A stretch of 64,000 bases of DNA from Engraulis encrasicolus (GCF_034702125.1 NC_085865.1:27160540-27224539), one strand, 5' to 3'; numbered from the stretch's first letter, positions 45,054-57,096 are shown. The notes: a model not told the origin generated them from the letters alone. Numbers and translations: made by a program.

Positions 45054-46832
45054 CAGGCTCGGACTGGGAACGATTTTCGGCCCTGGCATTTTCCCTCTAC
45101 ACCGGCCCCCCGACGAGCGACGTGACCCCCCCCCCCCCAAAAAAAACCCTGTCCATGCCAAAAACCCAAGCAATATGAGACTAGCATGAATGAACACAAC
45201 ACATCTTCACTGCCATTTCAATTTCACATTGAACTGCATAGAAGCACAGTCAACCGCCCACGTGCGCGCGTGTGTGTACCTTACACGGGGTCATATGGGG
45301 ATTGCAATGCATATCCTGGTACGGTATCTTAGCCTAATCTTTTTGCCACCTTGTCAACAATTCTATCTCTGTCACTTGGTAGGTGAAAAGTATAAGTGAG
45401 CGACATGACCGTTTACCCCTCTCAGTCTGCCTTGGCCATGTAGATTGCAATCCATCACTTTTTGCAGCCGTTTCACTCAATGTTTGCGGAGTGCTGACAT
45501 CAGCTGCTCACAAAACAGTAGCCTACGCTACTGATCCACAAAATATAGCCTCGTCTCAGGAACTTGCCTCACACATCTCGTTGATTCCAGCTCTCGTCTT
45601 AATTGGGCGCTTTTGCTGCATATTGACTAGGCTATGTCATGCCACTGGTTCATAAAAGATAGAATCGGACATCTCTGCGTTGACTACTTATCCCCTCGAT
45701 GCACTGTTTTAGCAAAGCCTACTGCAGATTCATGAATCCAGTAACCCATACGAACTCCGCGAGAAAAAGTTCAGCAGAGTTAACAGATAGTCCCGAGTCT
45801 TTTTGTGTTCCTGTTTGGGTGTTTTTTTATGATTGCGTTCGCTCCGGAAAGTTTACAGACGTAAGTTAATCCTTCCTCACTGAAGGAATAGCTAGGCTAG
45901 CTTGATAAACAACTTCAAGTTATGTAATATTCTCATATCCTGTGTGTCTTCCTTCGTGCTGGCCAGGTCACGGAACCTCAAAGTCCATACAAATCACTTT
46001 AGGCCCTACTTTGTGCCTGAACTGACGTTTCCAGAGGTTGCCCTCATCCTCGCATGCTGAACTTGTAGGGATATAGGGATCACTAGCAAAACGAAAACTA
46101 TTGGCAAAGCAAACAAATGATCTATAATTATAATTTCACTTAGCCATTATAAAACACAGTGACGCACCATCAACACTTTGTTATGTTTGTCACGAATGTC
46201 CCCTCTCCTCTTTTTGACATGTCTTTACGTGTTATGCAATCCATTGTCTGTGGACTGGTGAGCGACGATATGAAAATAAATATGAATCCCAGAGCGGTTA
46301 CGGGGTTGCCAGATGACCCAAAACAAATGCTCAAAACCCGAATGGATGCACTAAATCCCACACAATTTGAAATAAATTCTATTGATGTCTAGCCATACAT
46401 CTGCAGAGAAACCCACCCAAATGCTATTTTAACCTTTTTTTGACCACAGACGGTCATCAAAAGAAGTCCAATCTTGCCCTATTTGGCAACATTGCCGGCG
46501 AATATAGGCGCAATATTACATCCACGTTCCCATGAACCTCAGAAGGAGACAGGAGCTTTCAGATTCCAAACCCATCGTGCACTGCTTTACATTTTTTAAC
46601 GCCATCTGCCCACCGTGACAAAGATGAGTGTTACATAAAAGGGGTATATATACACTGCATCCCTCATTGGAAGTGATGAATTGTGTACTTCAGAGTTAAT
46701 TATGGACATTGTGACGGGATTACCGACCTCGACAGTTCCAAAATTCAGGGCTGGTACTAGCGCAAGGGGACGGTCCAAATTACCCACCGGGCATTTATTA
46801 CAGAGTTATCACAGATTGCCAGTCTGAGCCTG
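45054..46832. mobile_element. 1.8-kb hAT element, 8-bp TSD
   Basis: The ends CAGGCTCGGACTGG and, read inward from the right, CAGGCTCAGACTGG match at 13 of 14. The perfect 8-bp TSD is GTTGGAGG (45046-45053 and 46833-46840). The interior has C/A runs near 45127, CpG-bearing sequence (45230-45800) and a possible nested piece (GGTTGCCAGATG near 46306 facing ATTTGGCAACATTGCC near 46479). No transposase frame is recognisable, so it is non-autonomous. Confidence 0.9.
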
Positions 46833-46940
46833 GTTGGAGGGAAATGTTGAATTCTCACCAAAAGACAGAATTACAGCGTGAGTCTGGCAGTAGTGACAGG
46901 TATCAACAATGTATTCACAAGCTCACAATGTTCCTAGTAG

Positions 46941-47111
<171 letters not shown>

Positions 47112-47321
47112 TACATGTTCTCTTGATTCGGTGGTGAATTCCTAACAAACTAAACTGAAATTCACAGCTTTCATTGTTGATCCTCTAGTCTTTTCTTCCT
47201 CCCACGTTTCCTGCTAAAACAATTGAGCGACCATTTTTCATCTTAATCATGATTTTTTTGGGCTAATAGTTCAAACACTCTGTCAAACAGCCTGGATGGT
47301 GTGGTGTGAGTAAAAAAAGAA

Positions 47322-47465
<144 letters not shown>

Positions 47466-47643
47466 ATCTGTCCACTTGAGAATTGCACAGTATTTGATAA
47501 AGGAACATGACTCTGCTAAACTATCTTACATATAACAGCATGCTAGTCTACTTGCTGACTGAGCGATGGTAGCAAATGTATTTTGATTTATATCACTCTG
47601 TTCTGAAGTAAGGGACTCTCGTCTCTTCTCCTCATTTGAAAAA

Positions 47644-47646
<3 letters not shown>

Positions 47647-47693
<47 letters not shown>
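47647..47693. repeat. (GA)n microsatellite
   Basis: About 23 GA units. Confidence 0.97.
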
Positions 47694-47694
<1 letters not shown>

Positions 47695-48207
47695 CCTCCC
47701 TGCGTCCGGCATGATAAGCCTCTTCATTAGGATTGCTGCAGTGATGCACCAGCATGGAGTCTCCAGATGCCCGCAGTATGTTCTAGATAAAACACGCATC
47801 TGTCACCATGGACGTGTATAACTCCAACTTAGTCACAGTTGGAGATTAGTTAGATTGGACCAGCATCAGCAGAAAGGAAAGGAAAGGCCCTTAAGGAGCA
47901 AAACTTTAACAACACAAACAAAAATGTTGGGTGTTGCTGCAGGGAACTGAGTTTCTCCACCGAGCATGTCCAGTCCAGCACATTTTAACACATTTTAAGA
48001 CTGAGCACAGTAAAAGAAGAGCAACAGTAATAACACTGTTAAAAATGACACAGAACAATTGGCCTTCACAGAAATGCATGGTCTGACAAGCAAAACTAAA
48101 TGTGAGATTAAATGTGAATATTTAGTCTGGCCCTGATTAGTGAGTCATCGGAAGATTGTTGATGGGAACAACCCGTCGTTTTTCAAACTGTGTCTGTGCT
48201 TATTGGC

Positions 48208-48584
48208 TAGAGGTGTGTCATTCATGAACGAGCCGGTTCTTTTGAACGGCTCCCTGAAGTGAACGATGCTGGGGGAGCCACTCGACCGTTGTTTCGTTCA
48301 TTTTTCATTCATTTTAAGCACGTGACCTCGACCACAGTAATTAAATTTGGGAAAAAACACAATTGTTTACCTCAAAGAGAGGCAAAAACGGTCTTTAGAA
48401 GCAGGAGAATAATCAGTTGTTGTTTGGACAAAATTACCTTGAGATGGAGTCAAAATATTACATTCTTATCACTGAATACATAATTTAAAAAAGAGCCAAA
48501 AGAGCCAGTTTTTTGAACGGCTCTTTGAAAGGAACAAGCCACTAAGATCCGGATCCCGTAAAAGAGCCATAAATCCCATCTCTA
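48208..48584. mobile_element. hAT element inside A, 8-bp TSD
   Basis: The ends are TAGAGGTG and, read inward from the right, TAGAGATG. The perfect 8-bp TSD is TTATTGGC (48200-48207, 48585-48592). Subterminal GAGCCGGTTCTTTTGAACGGCTC (about 48229-48251) and TTTTTGAACGGCTCTTTGAAAGG words are characteristic of a well-known fish hAT family. 377 bp, no transposase. Confidence 0.9.
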
Positions 48585-48671
48585 TTATTGGCCATCGCTC
48601 CCTGAAAACGCCATCCGATTTGTATCCAAAGATTCACAACAAATAAAAACAAATGTCCTGCTGTGTGATTG

Positions 48672-49016
48672 TAGCCTGATAAACCAGCCTAAATGTGAGA
48701 CCGGAGTAAATTTAGTCTGGCCCCGATGAACTTTACCTCGGACGATTGCTGATGAGAACAATCTGTTGTTTTTTCAAACCGTGCCAGCGCTCTGACCAAT
48801 CAGCGATCTTTGCCGTTGATGTGCTTTCCCAACGGTGTTGCGAGATTCGTCTTCACTCCCTCAAAACCCGCCCGCTATGATTCACAAATCGCTGCGTTGT
48901 GATTGGTATTGCCTGACTCAGGGCACAGCGTTCAAACGTTTTCAGATCCGAGGCCAGACCCACTTTCTAGCTGAAAACCTTCCGCATCCAGCGGGTGGCG
49001 CTGGTTTACCAGGCTA
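48672..49016. mobile_element. Mutator-like element B (young copy), 9-bp TSD
   Basis: 17-bp TIRs TAGCCTGATAAACCAGC and complement (49000-49016) match with one change. The perfect 9-bp TSD is GTGTGATTG (48663-48671 and 49017-49025). Its body (TTTAGTCTGGCCCCGATGA..., CGAGGCCAGACCCACTT...) is the intact version of the diverged body of element A that surrounds it. 345 bp, CpG-rich. It contains CCAGCGGGTGGCGCTGG near its right end, a CTCF-like word. No coding capacity. Confidence 0.88.
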
Positions 49017-49135
49017 GTGTGATTGGCCAGCCAGATTCAGGGCATTGCGGCATTGTCCGAGGCTAGACCCACTTGCAGGCAAAAGTCATTTTGGCCGCTG
49101 GCGGGTGAGGCTAGTTTACTAGGCTAAGAAATTCA

Positions 49136-49688
49136 GTAACCTTCAAAGGAAATTTCTTCAGTCATAAACTCAAAGCTCCACATAACAGCCAAAATCCAGC
49201 ACCAGTTAGGCGTGGGCAGTGTGGCTAAGCATTATACCCAGGTATAATTTGAGCCACTGAAGATATGAGGGTATAGCACTTTTGTATAAAAAAATACCAC
49301 AGAACAGTTTCTTAGTGGTTACCATAACACCAAAAGCAATCTTTGGCTTTCTTGATATTTGGAACCATGGTTAGTCTTGAGGTGATTAAACCAGAGGATA
49401 CATGAAGGAGAGATGCCAAAATGAATGATACACATGGATTTTGTCCAATAATTCGGTCATCGCAACTTTCTGTGGTTGTTGATAGTAATTTGGAAATGTG
49501 TACTTGAATCTGAGATTATGCCAGCCTAGGTGTAAATTGTTATTGTTTCTTTTTTAAGGAAAACAAAGTCAACTTTCAAGTCAAGTAGGCTAGCTATCCC
49601 TGATATCATGCTTTACATTATCTCAAATGGAAGCGTAACGTAGTAACGTAAAGTCATTAAGACTGGTGCAATGTGTAAGGTAAATAGT
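49136..49688. other. unannotated stretch
   Basis: Ordinary sequence with no exon or repeat ends seen. Confidence 0.4.
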
Positions 49689-50072
49689 CTTATCACCCGG
49701 TGAGCAGACGGAACGTCTTCTGATTGGCTGAGCAGGTGTCCATTATTCCCAGAGAGCAGGACACCTATGATGTCATGCGGGCGTGCGGGCGTCTAAGCTG
49801 CTTCTTTTCATAACTTTCTGGGGAACTGCTGTTACTACTTCTAAACTGCAGGTTGCTACGGCGAAAAGCCAGTCGTTAGTTCTATCACATTTGGTCGTCA
49901 AGCCAAGAGCCAGTCATTAATTGTACACATCTCCGATAGACGCGTGTCTCACTAGACTAGAAGTGGTGTCCATAGCAATGATCAAAGCAAAGTGGTTAAT
50001 CTACTTTCTCGCGAAGCCTGAGATAAATATATTAATAAATTAATACTTACATGCCGGTAACCGGGTGATAAG
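49689..50072. repeat. inverted-end segment CTTATCACCCGGT
   Basis: CTTATCACCCGGT at 49689-49701 faces ACCGGGTGATAAG at 50060-50072. The intervening 360 bp are CpG-bearing. It could be a MITE of about 384 bp, but the TSD is not resolved. Confidence 0.6.
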
Positions 50073-50180
50073 CGGAATAACGGCCAACGAAGTGGCGCCA
50101 TTGGGCTGTTAGAATGCTCTGCCTCGTCCATTATTTCCCTTGATATCGGGACACCTCGTCGGCCGTTATTCCTTACTTAT
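50068..50180. repeat. hairpin segment with GGCCGTTATTCC arms
   Basis: ATAAGCGGAATAACGGCCAACG (50068-50089) pairs imperfectly with CGTCGGCCGTTATTCCTTACTTAT (50157-50180). It overlaps the right end of the preceding segment, so the two share boundary sequence. Confidence 0.65.
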
Positions 50181-50296
50181 TATATGGTTGTGACGTCATC
50201 GGTCGAATGCTCCATTCATTTCAACGGAGCTCCCCAACGTTCGCACGTCTGTTATTTTTCGATAACGGATGGGTTGGTCTATAACAGACCGCTGTC
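50171..50296 (+). repeat. 126-bp direct repeat, copy 1
   Basis: CCTTACTTATTATATGG through ATAACAGACCGCTGTC. Copy 2 lies 203 bp downstream with only a few changes. Contains GTGACGTCAT, a CRE-like word. Confidence 0.88.
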
Positions 50297-50382
50297 CGCT
50301 CCGCGTCGGGGTCTAAAGATTCTCTCTGTCATGCTGCTATTCCACGGTAGCGACCTTCTCGCCGAACGTTAACCCTTACTTA
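50297..50382 (+). repeat. 86-bp direct repeat, copy 1
   Basis: CGCTCCGCGTCGGGGTCTAA through CGAACGTTAACCCTTACTTA. Copy 2 is at 50802-50887 with one visible change. An inverted relative lies at 50731-50800. Confidence 0.88.
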
Positions 50383-50499
50383 TTATATGGTTGTGACGTC
50401 ATCGGTCGAATGCTCCATTCATTTCAACAGGGCTCCCCAACGTTCGCACGTCTGTTATTTTTCGATAACGGACGGGTTGGTCTATAACAGACCGCTGTC
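50374..50499 (+). repeat. 126-bp direct repeat, copy 2
   Basis: Second copy of the block at 50171. The frame through both copies gives similar peptides only because the DNA is repeated. Confidence 0.88.
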
Positions 50500-50730
50500 A
50501 ATGGCAACAAGACTTTTCACTGCTAAAGCGACTTTTCAAGTGAGTGCTGTGATAGACAACACCTGTTGTCCTGGCTACCTAGCTGTTAGCGGTGTTCCAC
50601 AACGGCACTGTTTTGTTTTGCGCAGCAACAATCTTTTGACATTAAAAACTATAATAGCCTAGACCTCACATTAAATAGGCCTAAAGAAATGTTCCCGCCA
50701 TGTGTGAATCATTTAAGTATATCCATATAA

Positions 50731-50887
50731 TAAGCGGGTTAACTTTCGGCGAGTCGGTCGCTTTGTGGAATAGCAGCACTTCAGAGAGAACAAGACCCCT
50801 CCGCTCCGCGTCGGGGTCTAAAGATTCTCTCTGTCGTGCTGCTATTCCACGGTAGCGACCTTCTCGCCGAACGTTAACCCTTACTTA
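50731..50887. repeat. hairpin including 86-bp repeat copy 2
   Basis: GGGTTAACTTTCGGCGAG...TGGAATAGCAGCACTTCAGAGAGA...AAGACCCC (50737-50800) pairs imperfectly with the 86-bp block at 50802-50887. Confidence 0.75.
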
Positions 50888-51271
50888 GCGTTTAGCTGTT
50901 TTGATGCCAAAGACACATCCAGTGGCATGAATGAACTAGGCTGTTAGCTTGTTAGCTCACTTTTCAGACACCATGCAAATTCAATTTTCCAGACTCTAAA
51001 TGTGTTGGCATCACCATGCCATTATAAACAATAATACAATCCACAAACAATTTTTTTTTTGGTATCTTGCTTAAATATAATGCTTGTTCTGTGGCCATTG
51101 CTGTTGTTATACTTTTCTAAGGCAGCCAGGTGGATGTTCAAACTTTGCATTACTGCCATTTACAGGACGCAATGAACCATTGCAGTACACGATTCATTCA
51201 AAAATATTGGAAACCGTATCATATCGTGCATACCCCTGGCACCAGTAGGCCTATTCTCAAATCTCCTGATT
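50888..51271. other. unannotated stretch
   Basis: Ordinary AT-rich sequence. Confidence 0.4.
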
Positions 51272-51771
51272 ACCTCCGCCAAGGAGGTAATATTTTCGGT
51301 CGCGTTAGTTTGTCTGTTTGTCTGTTTGTCAGCAGCATAACTCAAAAACGAATCAATGGATTTCGACGAAACTTTGTGGAGTTGTTGATAATGACCCAAG
51401 GAACAAGCGATTCAATTCTGCTGGTGATCTGGATCACGAACCGGAACCAGGACTTTTTGAAAGATTCTGTCAGCAGGATAACTCAAAAACGAATCAACTG
51501 ATTTGGACGAAACTTTGTGGAGTTGTTTGCAATGACCCAAGGAACAAGTGATTAAATTCTGGTGGTGATCTGGATCACGAACCAGAACCAGAAATTTTTA
51601 ATTTCATTCTTTACCATTGCTGGCCTATATGTCTAGACGACCCTAGTGATCAGAAATTGAATTATGGGGACTCCACAAAAAGAAGGCAGAAAGACTTAGG
51701 GTGTAACATAGTCAAATGTTCTATCAAGCAGGTACCTTGGCGGAGGTCTGCGCTCTCTGAGTGCTTCTAGT
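51272..51771 (+). mobile_element. dispersed repeat with CCTCCGCCAAGG ends and internal duplication
   Basis: The left end ACCTCCGCCAAGGAGGT is itself a hairpin and also pairs with TACCTTGGCGGAGGT at 51733-51747. The 3' part ends CTGCGCTCTCTGAGTGCTTC. It is the same family as 7112-7403. Here a 141-bp unit starting CAGCAG(C/G)ATAACTCAAAAACG is tandemly doubled (51330-51470 and 51471-51611). The 123-codon frame across it just reads the repeat twice. Class uncertain. Confidence 0.8.
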
Positions 51772-54106
51772 TTAACATGTTTTTGTTTTCTCTTATCATT
51801 ACACTGCATGTCTTGTTGGGGGAAAAACACATATGAACATAATCAGAGCAGTGTATCTTGACAAGACCGCCACACATGACAGCAGCATCTCCTGAGTGAG
51901 TGCCATCTGTGTTTTTTATTTGCACCAGCAACACATTCAGGGCTCACGTTTTTCAATCACCTGAACAAAGAAATATTATATATCTTTTCAATCAAGACTG
52001 CTTCCCAGTAGGGTTTCCTCTGCCCACAGCTGTTTCCACCAGGTAATTGAAGCACAAAGTCACAGGACATTTTCCTAGTGTGAAGAGATGATGAGGAAAA
52101 TATTAGATCATCTCAGAGAGATGAGAGACTGTTATCGGTTTCTTTTATATTTACTTTTTTTATATATATACAGTATTCCATGGCTATCCAACCAAGCGAG
52201 GTGTAAATTAAAACATGTTCCCCCTGCGCATAAGGGTCCGGGGTTATTTATGAGTTCAGCAGCCAAAAACAATTGATGTGAAGCGAGTGCTACTGATTCA
52301 CAAAGAGGAGGCCCGAAGAGGACTGTACAGCAAACAATGATCTCTGAGCTATGACACATTACTCTGTTGGGACCAAGCACACCAGGAAAAAAAACAAGAC
52401 CTCAAGATTGCTAAAAAAAAAAAACAACCGCTCACTAGGCAAGCACACAAATCAGCGCTTTGCATGCTTGATCATATGTGTACGTGTAGATTGTAAACTC
52501 TGTGGTAAGCAGGTACTCTGGTCGTCAGTAATGAAACAGAACACTGTAGTACGTATCAATTACTAAGTACACATTTGCTATGTGTGCAGTGCACCACACA
52601 ATAACAAACTCTTCCTCAGACATAACATACTCTTAATTTTCTTCCTTTGTATTAGCTCTCTGCTAATACTCTACCTCTGAGCCCTGCTCACATTCACCCT
52701 ATTATTTTTCTTTTAAAAAAGGTGTCCGTGATTCCACTTTCACCTTGTAATTTAGATTAGCATGTATGTTAACATGCTAATTTTATTGAAACTTCTGCCA
52801 TTTAACGGTGACTTCACTGAGGTAGGTTAATGCACATGCTAATTATATTATTTTCGTTCATACAGTGTTCTTTAGCTACGTGTAAATTAGGATAGCATAT
52901 ATGCTGTTTTTCCTAAAACTTCTATCCTCTGGCAAAAAGGTTAGCCCACTTTCTTTTGCAACTTTTGCAAGGATGCAGTCTAGTTCACCTCTGTATTATT
53001 TAAAAGATTGCATGTAAGAGACTGTCATGAAATTTCATTTAATTCATGAATTCTGATTGATTGCCTCACATAGCTTTCAGGTCTGGAACTAATGCAAAAT
53101 CATAGTACCGGACATAAAAGATTCTTTTGAATGAGATTGAATTGATCTTTTATGCTCTGCAATAGACACTTGTGAGATCGTTTATGGTAATGGATCACAT
53201 TCTTTTACTGCTTAAGTGTATTCAGATCTCTCCTCTTCAGGCCGCCATTTTCAGCAGTGCACAGAAAGAAGGCAAGGACAGACCATTACAAGATAGAGTG
53301 GCACTAGAGACTGTTCAAGTGCTCGAAGGCCCAAAGACATGTAGCCCACTGTGTGTGAACCAACACAATCCTGAATGAACCAATTCAGAAATGTTAGTCT
53401 GCAAATTGATGATGCCAATTTGACTTTATGGTTATTGCTTGCAAGGCCATCCCTTTCATTATTTCACCTAGCTGTACTGTATATCAGTAGTTAGCTTACA
53501 TATACAACTAATATATATTACATAGATTACCAGACAACAACTATATCTGCCATCAACCTACTTACTTTTCTCACTTGTTGCCATTACCCATTTTCAACCT
53601 ACTTACTATTATTTTGTAGCTGTTGGCCAAGCATTGTTTCTATTTTAAGAAATGAAACCTACAATAAGAGGTCAAACAAGTACAGGTATGTGTAAGTCAT
53701 AAGGAACAATCAGTTGCATGAATCAGGGAAAAGTTTCATAGCGTCATACATCTGTACAGTATTTAGTGTTAGAACTTTTGGGTCTATAATTCAATGAATG
53801 GAAATATTGTAGGCCTACTTACAGTATAGTATCAAACACTGTTTAAACTGTCTGTTGGGATGTTTTCTGCGTCCTGTTTTCATACACTTGGCACTCAAGC
53901 ATTAACACAATTTTGCATGATAGTATGTGATCACAAATACACCGTATCAGGCCATTACCACAAGGGTGGAAGCTGCTCCCCTTAAGGGAAAGGTAGTTTA
54001 TCTCCAAGAAGTAGACAATGTTCCGCATTTAGTTTTAAATCACAAGGGTTGGTGACAGTGACTTTAACAATAAACCCAGTTTTAAGTTAATAGATAGGGT
54101 TGTGGT
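51772..54106. other. unannotated AT-rich stretch
   Basis: 2.3 kb of ordinary sequence. Short frames carry no motif. There are several TA-rich runs (52160, 53505) but no defined repeat ends. Confidence 0.35.
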
Positions 54107-54600
54107 AGCCTGGCTCTCGCGAGACCCCTAGTGCTTCGTGCATCTTCGTTACACTTCGTGAGCTCGCACAGGGGTCTGGTTCAGCCTTGTCGAGCCCGAA
54201 GTCCTCGAGTAGAAAATAAACGTGCCCCGACCATTGGACAATGTCAATGTCAATCATCGTGGAGTGAGGCGTTGACGGGTATGACGTATCATCTTGCGCG
54301 ACATCACTGTAGTGCTGCTAGCACACCCCTCAGTCAGTGTGGCTAGCACAACAACGGCGGCCTGCATACTGTATGAACTCCGCGATTTCAAGTGTTATCA
54401 AAACTACCAAACATTCATTCTTTGAGAGAGGAACAGAAAACAAGGAATTAGTTGGTGGCAAGAACGTTCTCGCTCTTCTTCCAATGATCCACTGAAGGAG
54501 AATGAGCAGAGCGCAGCGATGTTCAGTCTTCAACTGTTTACAAGACCAACTTTAAGTGGGGATTTTAGTCGAGAGGTCCATGCCACATATAAATGGTGAG
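54107..54600 (+). mobile_element. repeat fragment with TAGCCTGGCTCTCGCG end
   Basis: Starts TAGCCTGGCTCTCGCGAGACCCC, matching the ends of 57922-58341 (TAACCTGGCTCTC and, inverted, TAACCTGACTCTCGCGC). CpG-rich for about 250 bp, with repeated CTTCGTG words. The right boundary is not found and the end at 54600 is approximate. Confidence 0.5.
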
Positions 54601-54943
54601 TGAAAACCTCTTGGTTGTTTCTAACGTGTTTTTGATGTGTGTGAAACAATGACTGACATGGTAGGCTACAACTGTGAATGCCCCCATAGTGCCGGTAATT
54701 CAATATTGTACAAGCCTCATTTCCAGACCTCGCATGCTATGGTGACTGAGTGCTGTTGATCATAATAGTATGCCAAGCTGTCGCATTCAGACAAATTTGT
54801 TTATGCTATAAAGTTCGTGTTAAATTAAATGTACTATCCCCGTGATCGCTGCCAATGCAGCATGTCCCAAAACGTCAGCATGTGAGAGATGGAATGTTTA
54901 TTTCACGACGACATTCTGACTTCAAACTCACCAGGATGGCTTC

Positions 54944-54979
54944 CCCACAGACCTATACATATTGGTATAGGTCTGTGGG
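54944..54979. repeat. short perfect hairpin
   Basis: CCCACAGACCTATAC (54944-54958) and its exact complement (54965-54979) are separated by 6 nt. GGCTTCCCC precedes and follows, a pattern left by template-switch replication errors. Confidence 0.8.
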
Positions 54980-57060
54980 CTTCCCCTTTTCACTTTCTGC
55001 CCTAGTTGTTAACCTGTTTCGATGGTAAAGACTAAAGTAATCACAGATTTTGCATGGTTAAGAGACCTACTTCGTGTGGAAACAGAATTTACACAAGAGG
55101 GTACTGGAATAAAAACAGGGTGAGGCCTGTCACTCACCAGCTACTGGCAACCCCAAGTCTCCCTTTCGGTCAGCAGTAAATTTAAAACTAAGTAATAGTA
55201 GCCTACTGCTGTTCAGGTCTTAGCCTTAAATAGGTATGAATTAAAATGCAGATACTAGGCCTATAGAGTATTTAGAATTACAGTTGCCTTGTTTGCCGAT
55301 TCTATTTTAACATTGTGTGTTGTTTTCAGGTAGGCAAGTCATGGAGTTGGCAGCGTCTGCTGGGATTGTCATCACAGACCGGGTCATCCAGCTGCTACAC
55401 ATGTACAGTGGAAATTGAATTAGGCTCTTCCCTCACTTGTACTGTTGTAAACCATCAAATGAACACTCTAGGTAGACAAGACAGTGAGTTCAGTAATGGC
55501 TGGCACAGAGCATGCGCACCACAAGTTTGGAGCCAGCCAGGTCATACGTGTTGCACCTACCACAATTCCATTTCTTTGGTCTTCTGTGTTGAGCCTGTTT
55601 CAAAATGCGCCTGTACAACCACATGTGTATAGAATCTACACTACACTACTCCACCAAGATCTAGACATTACTGAAGAGTTGGAAATGTTATTCATGGTCT
55701 GCTGACAGCTGTACAGAACATGTGTACTTAAATACCAGATGTGCCACTTTCATTAACGAGACTGTCTGCTCTGGGTTTGGGACAAAGCCTAATGAGGCAG
55801 CAGTCAACAACAGTCCTTACATATGACATCAGTTACAAAACAACCTATGGTTTTAAGGTACTTCATGCTACTGGTTGTGAGCGAGGCTTTTTGTGACTGA
55901 CTCTCCCTAATGACAGATTCATAGACATAATGGAACATGTAACACAGCATTAGTTCAGAATCTAACCATCATCCATTAGGAACAAAGAAGTGGAATCTTG
56001 TCACAATATCGAACCGAATATTGAACAAATGGTGTAAATAATGGTGTACACAAGTAATTGGAACATATGTAAATACAATTTTATTGTGAAAAGAAAACAC
56101 TGTCTAATTGTTTTCAATGTACAGTAATGAAAGTGTAAATAATGACATAAGATATCAATTTATATATACACATTTTTTTCTTTTAAATATTGGTTACTGG
56201 CAATGCAAGAAACATAGCTTACAAAATGTAGCGTTCTTGGTGTTAGGTGATGTATTGTACAAAATGAAAACCCAAATGGTGACCCACTCCTGAAATGTTA
56301 CAAGTTCTTTAAGGAAAATGCCTTGAAATCTTGTTCTAATATTTTGAAAGGCATGGAATCTGTGAGGGGATGTGCTGGGTCCTCTATGCTGTCGTTTCTT
56401 CATACACCTCCTGGCGTCAGACACAGACAAAGGAAGTATAGAAGTATATTAGACAAACATTTCAGAAGGTTATGTGTGACAATTGTGGCTACATACAAGG
56501 TTTTGAACAAAAACAACACGGGAATTGATTGCAACACATTTTAAAATATTTCTAGGTGACTTAGAGTTCATTAACAACAGGGTATGCTACTTACTCTGTG
56601 TACAGAGTATTTTCCACCCACATGTTGCATTACTGCCCTTGTACATCACTTTGATCAAAAGCGTCTGTCAACTGTAATGTTATGAGGAGTACAGTCTCTT
56701 GAGAAATTAATGTAGGTTTAGGTGGATAGTGGTGCAGGACAGCACATATACTTTTCAGTTACTCTTACTAAGAATTCAAACCTGTAACATTGGATACCTT
56801 CCGAGGCCACAGGTACAGGTGAGGTCAGCAAGGGTCCTATTTACCTTGATAATAGGTTCTCAGTCATTTCACATCCCCACCCTGATGAAAAAAACTAATT
56901 GTTTACACAAATGGGTTTTACACCCCTTAACAATACGGCTTTGCTTGCTTCAGTAATGTACTCTTTGCCTTTGACCTAGCAATGGATGTAATAAATCAGA
57001 CATACCTTATATAACCGTGGGTCTTGGGTCACCTAATAATGGAGAGAGCGAGAGAGAGAA
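54980..57060. other. unannotated stretch
   Basis: Ordinary sequence. A plus-strand frame at 55315-55632 starts just before a TTTTCAG acceptor-like word, but it has no domain and no supporting exon structure. Confidence 0.35.
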
Positions 57061-57091
57061 AAGACATCACCATTGATCAATTAACAATGGC

Positions 57092-57096
<5 letters not shown>

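Larger units (their letters stand above)
48079..49126. mobile_element. Mutator-like element A, 9-bp TSD, doubly interrupted
   Basis: The 24-bp left end (TGGTCTGACAAGCAAAACTA...) aligns without gaps to the left end of element B (TAGCCTGATAAACCAGCCTA...). The right end is CTAGTTTACTAGGCTA. It is flanked by AGAAATGCA (48070-48078) and AGAAATTCA (49127-49135), 8 of 9 matching; 9-bp TSDs are typical of Mutator-like elements. After subtracting the hAT (48208) and element B (48672) it is about 309 bp. Diverged ends make it the oldest of the three. No coding capacity. Confidence 0.8.

Noticed and set aside
46744..46790. CAGGGCTGGTACTAGCG as a separate hAT left end
   Set aside because: No matching right end; lies inside the 45054-46832 element and may be part of it.
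50184..50662. Two frames with nearly the same N-terminal peptide, suggesting duplicated small genes
   Set aside because: The similarity is explained by the 126-bp DNA repeat; neither frame has coding features beyond it.
51130..51551. 123-codon frame with an internal peptide repeat
   Set aside because: It reads the 141-bp tandem duplication of a dispersed repeat.
55315..55632. 105-codon frame next to a TTTTCAG acceptor-like word
   Set aside because: The acceptor alone is weak evidence; the peptide is cysteine/serine-rich without a domain and no partner exon is seen.
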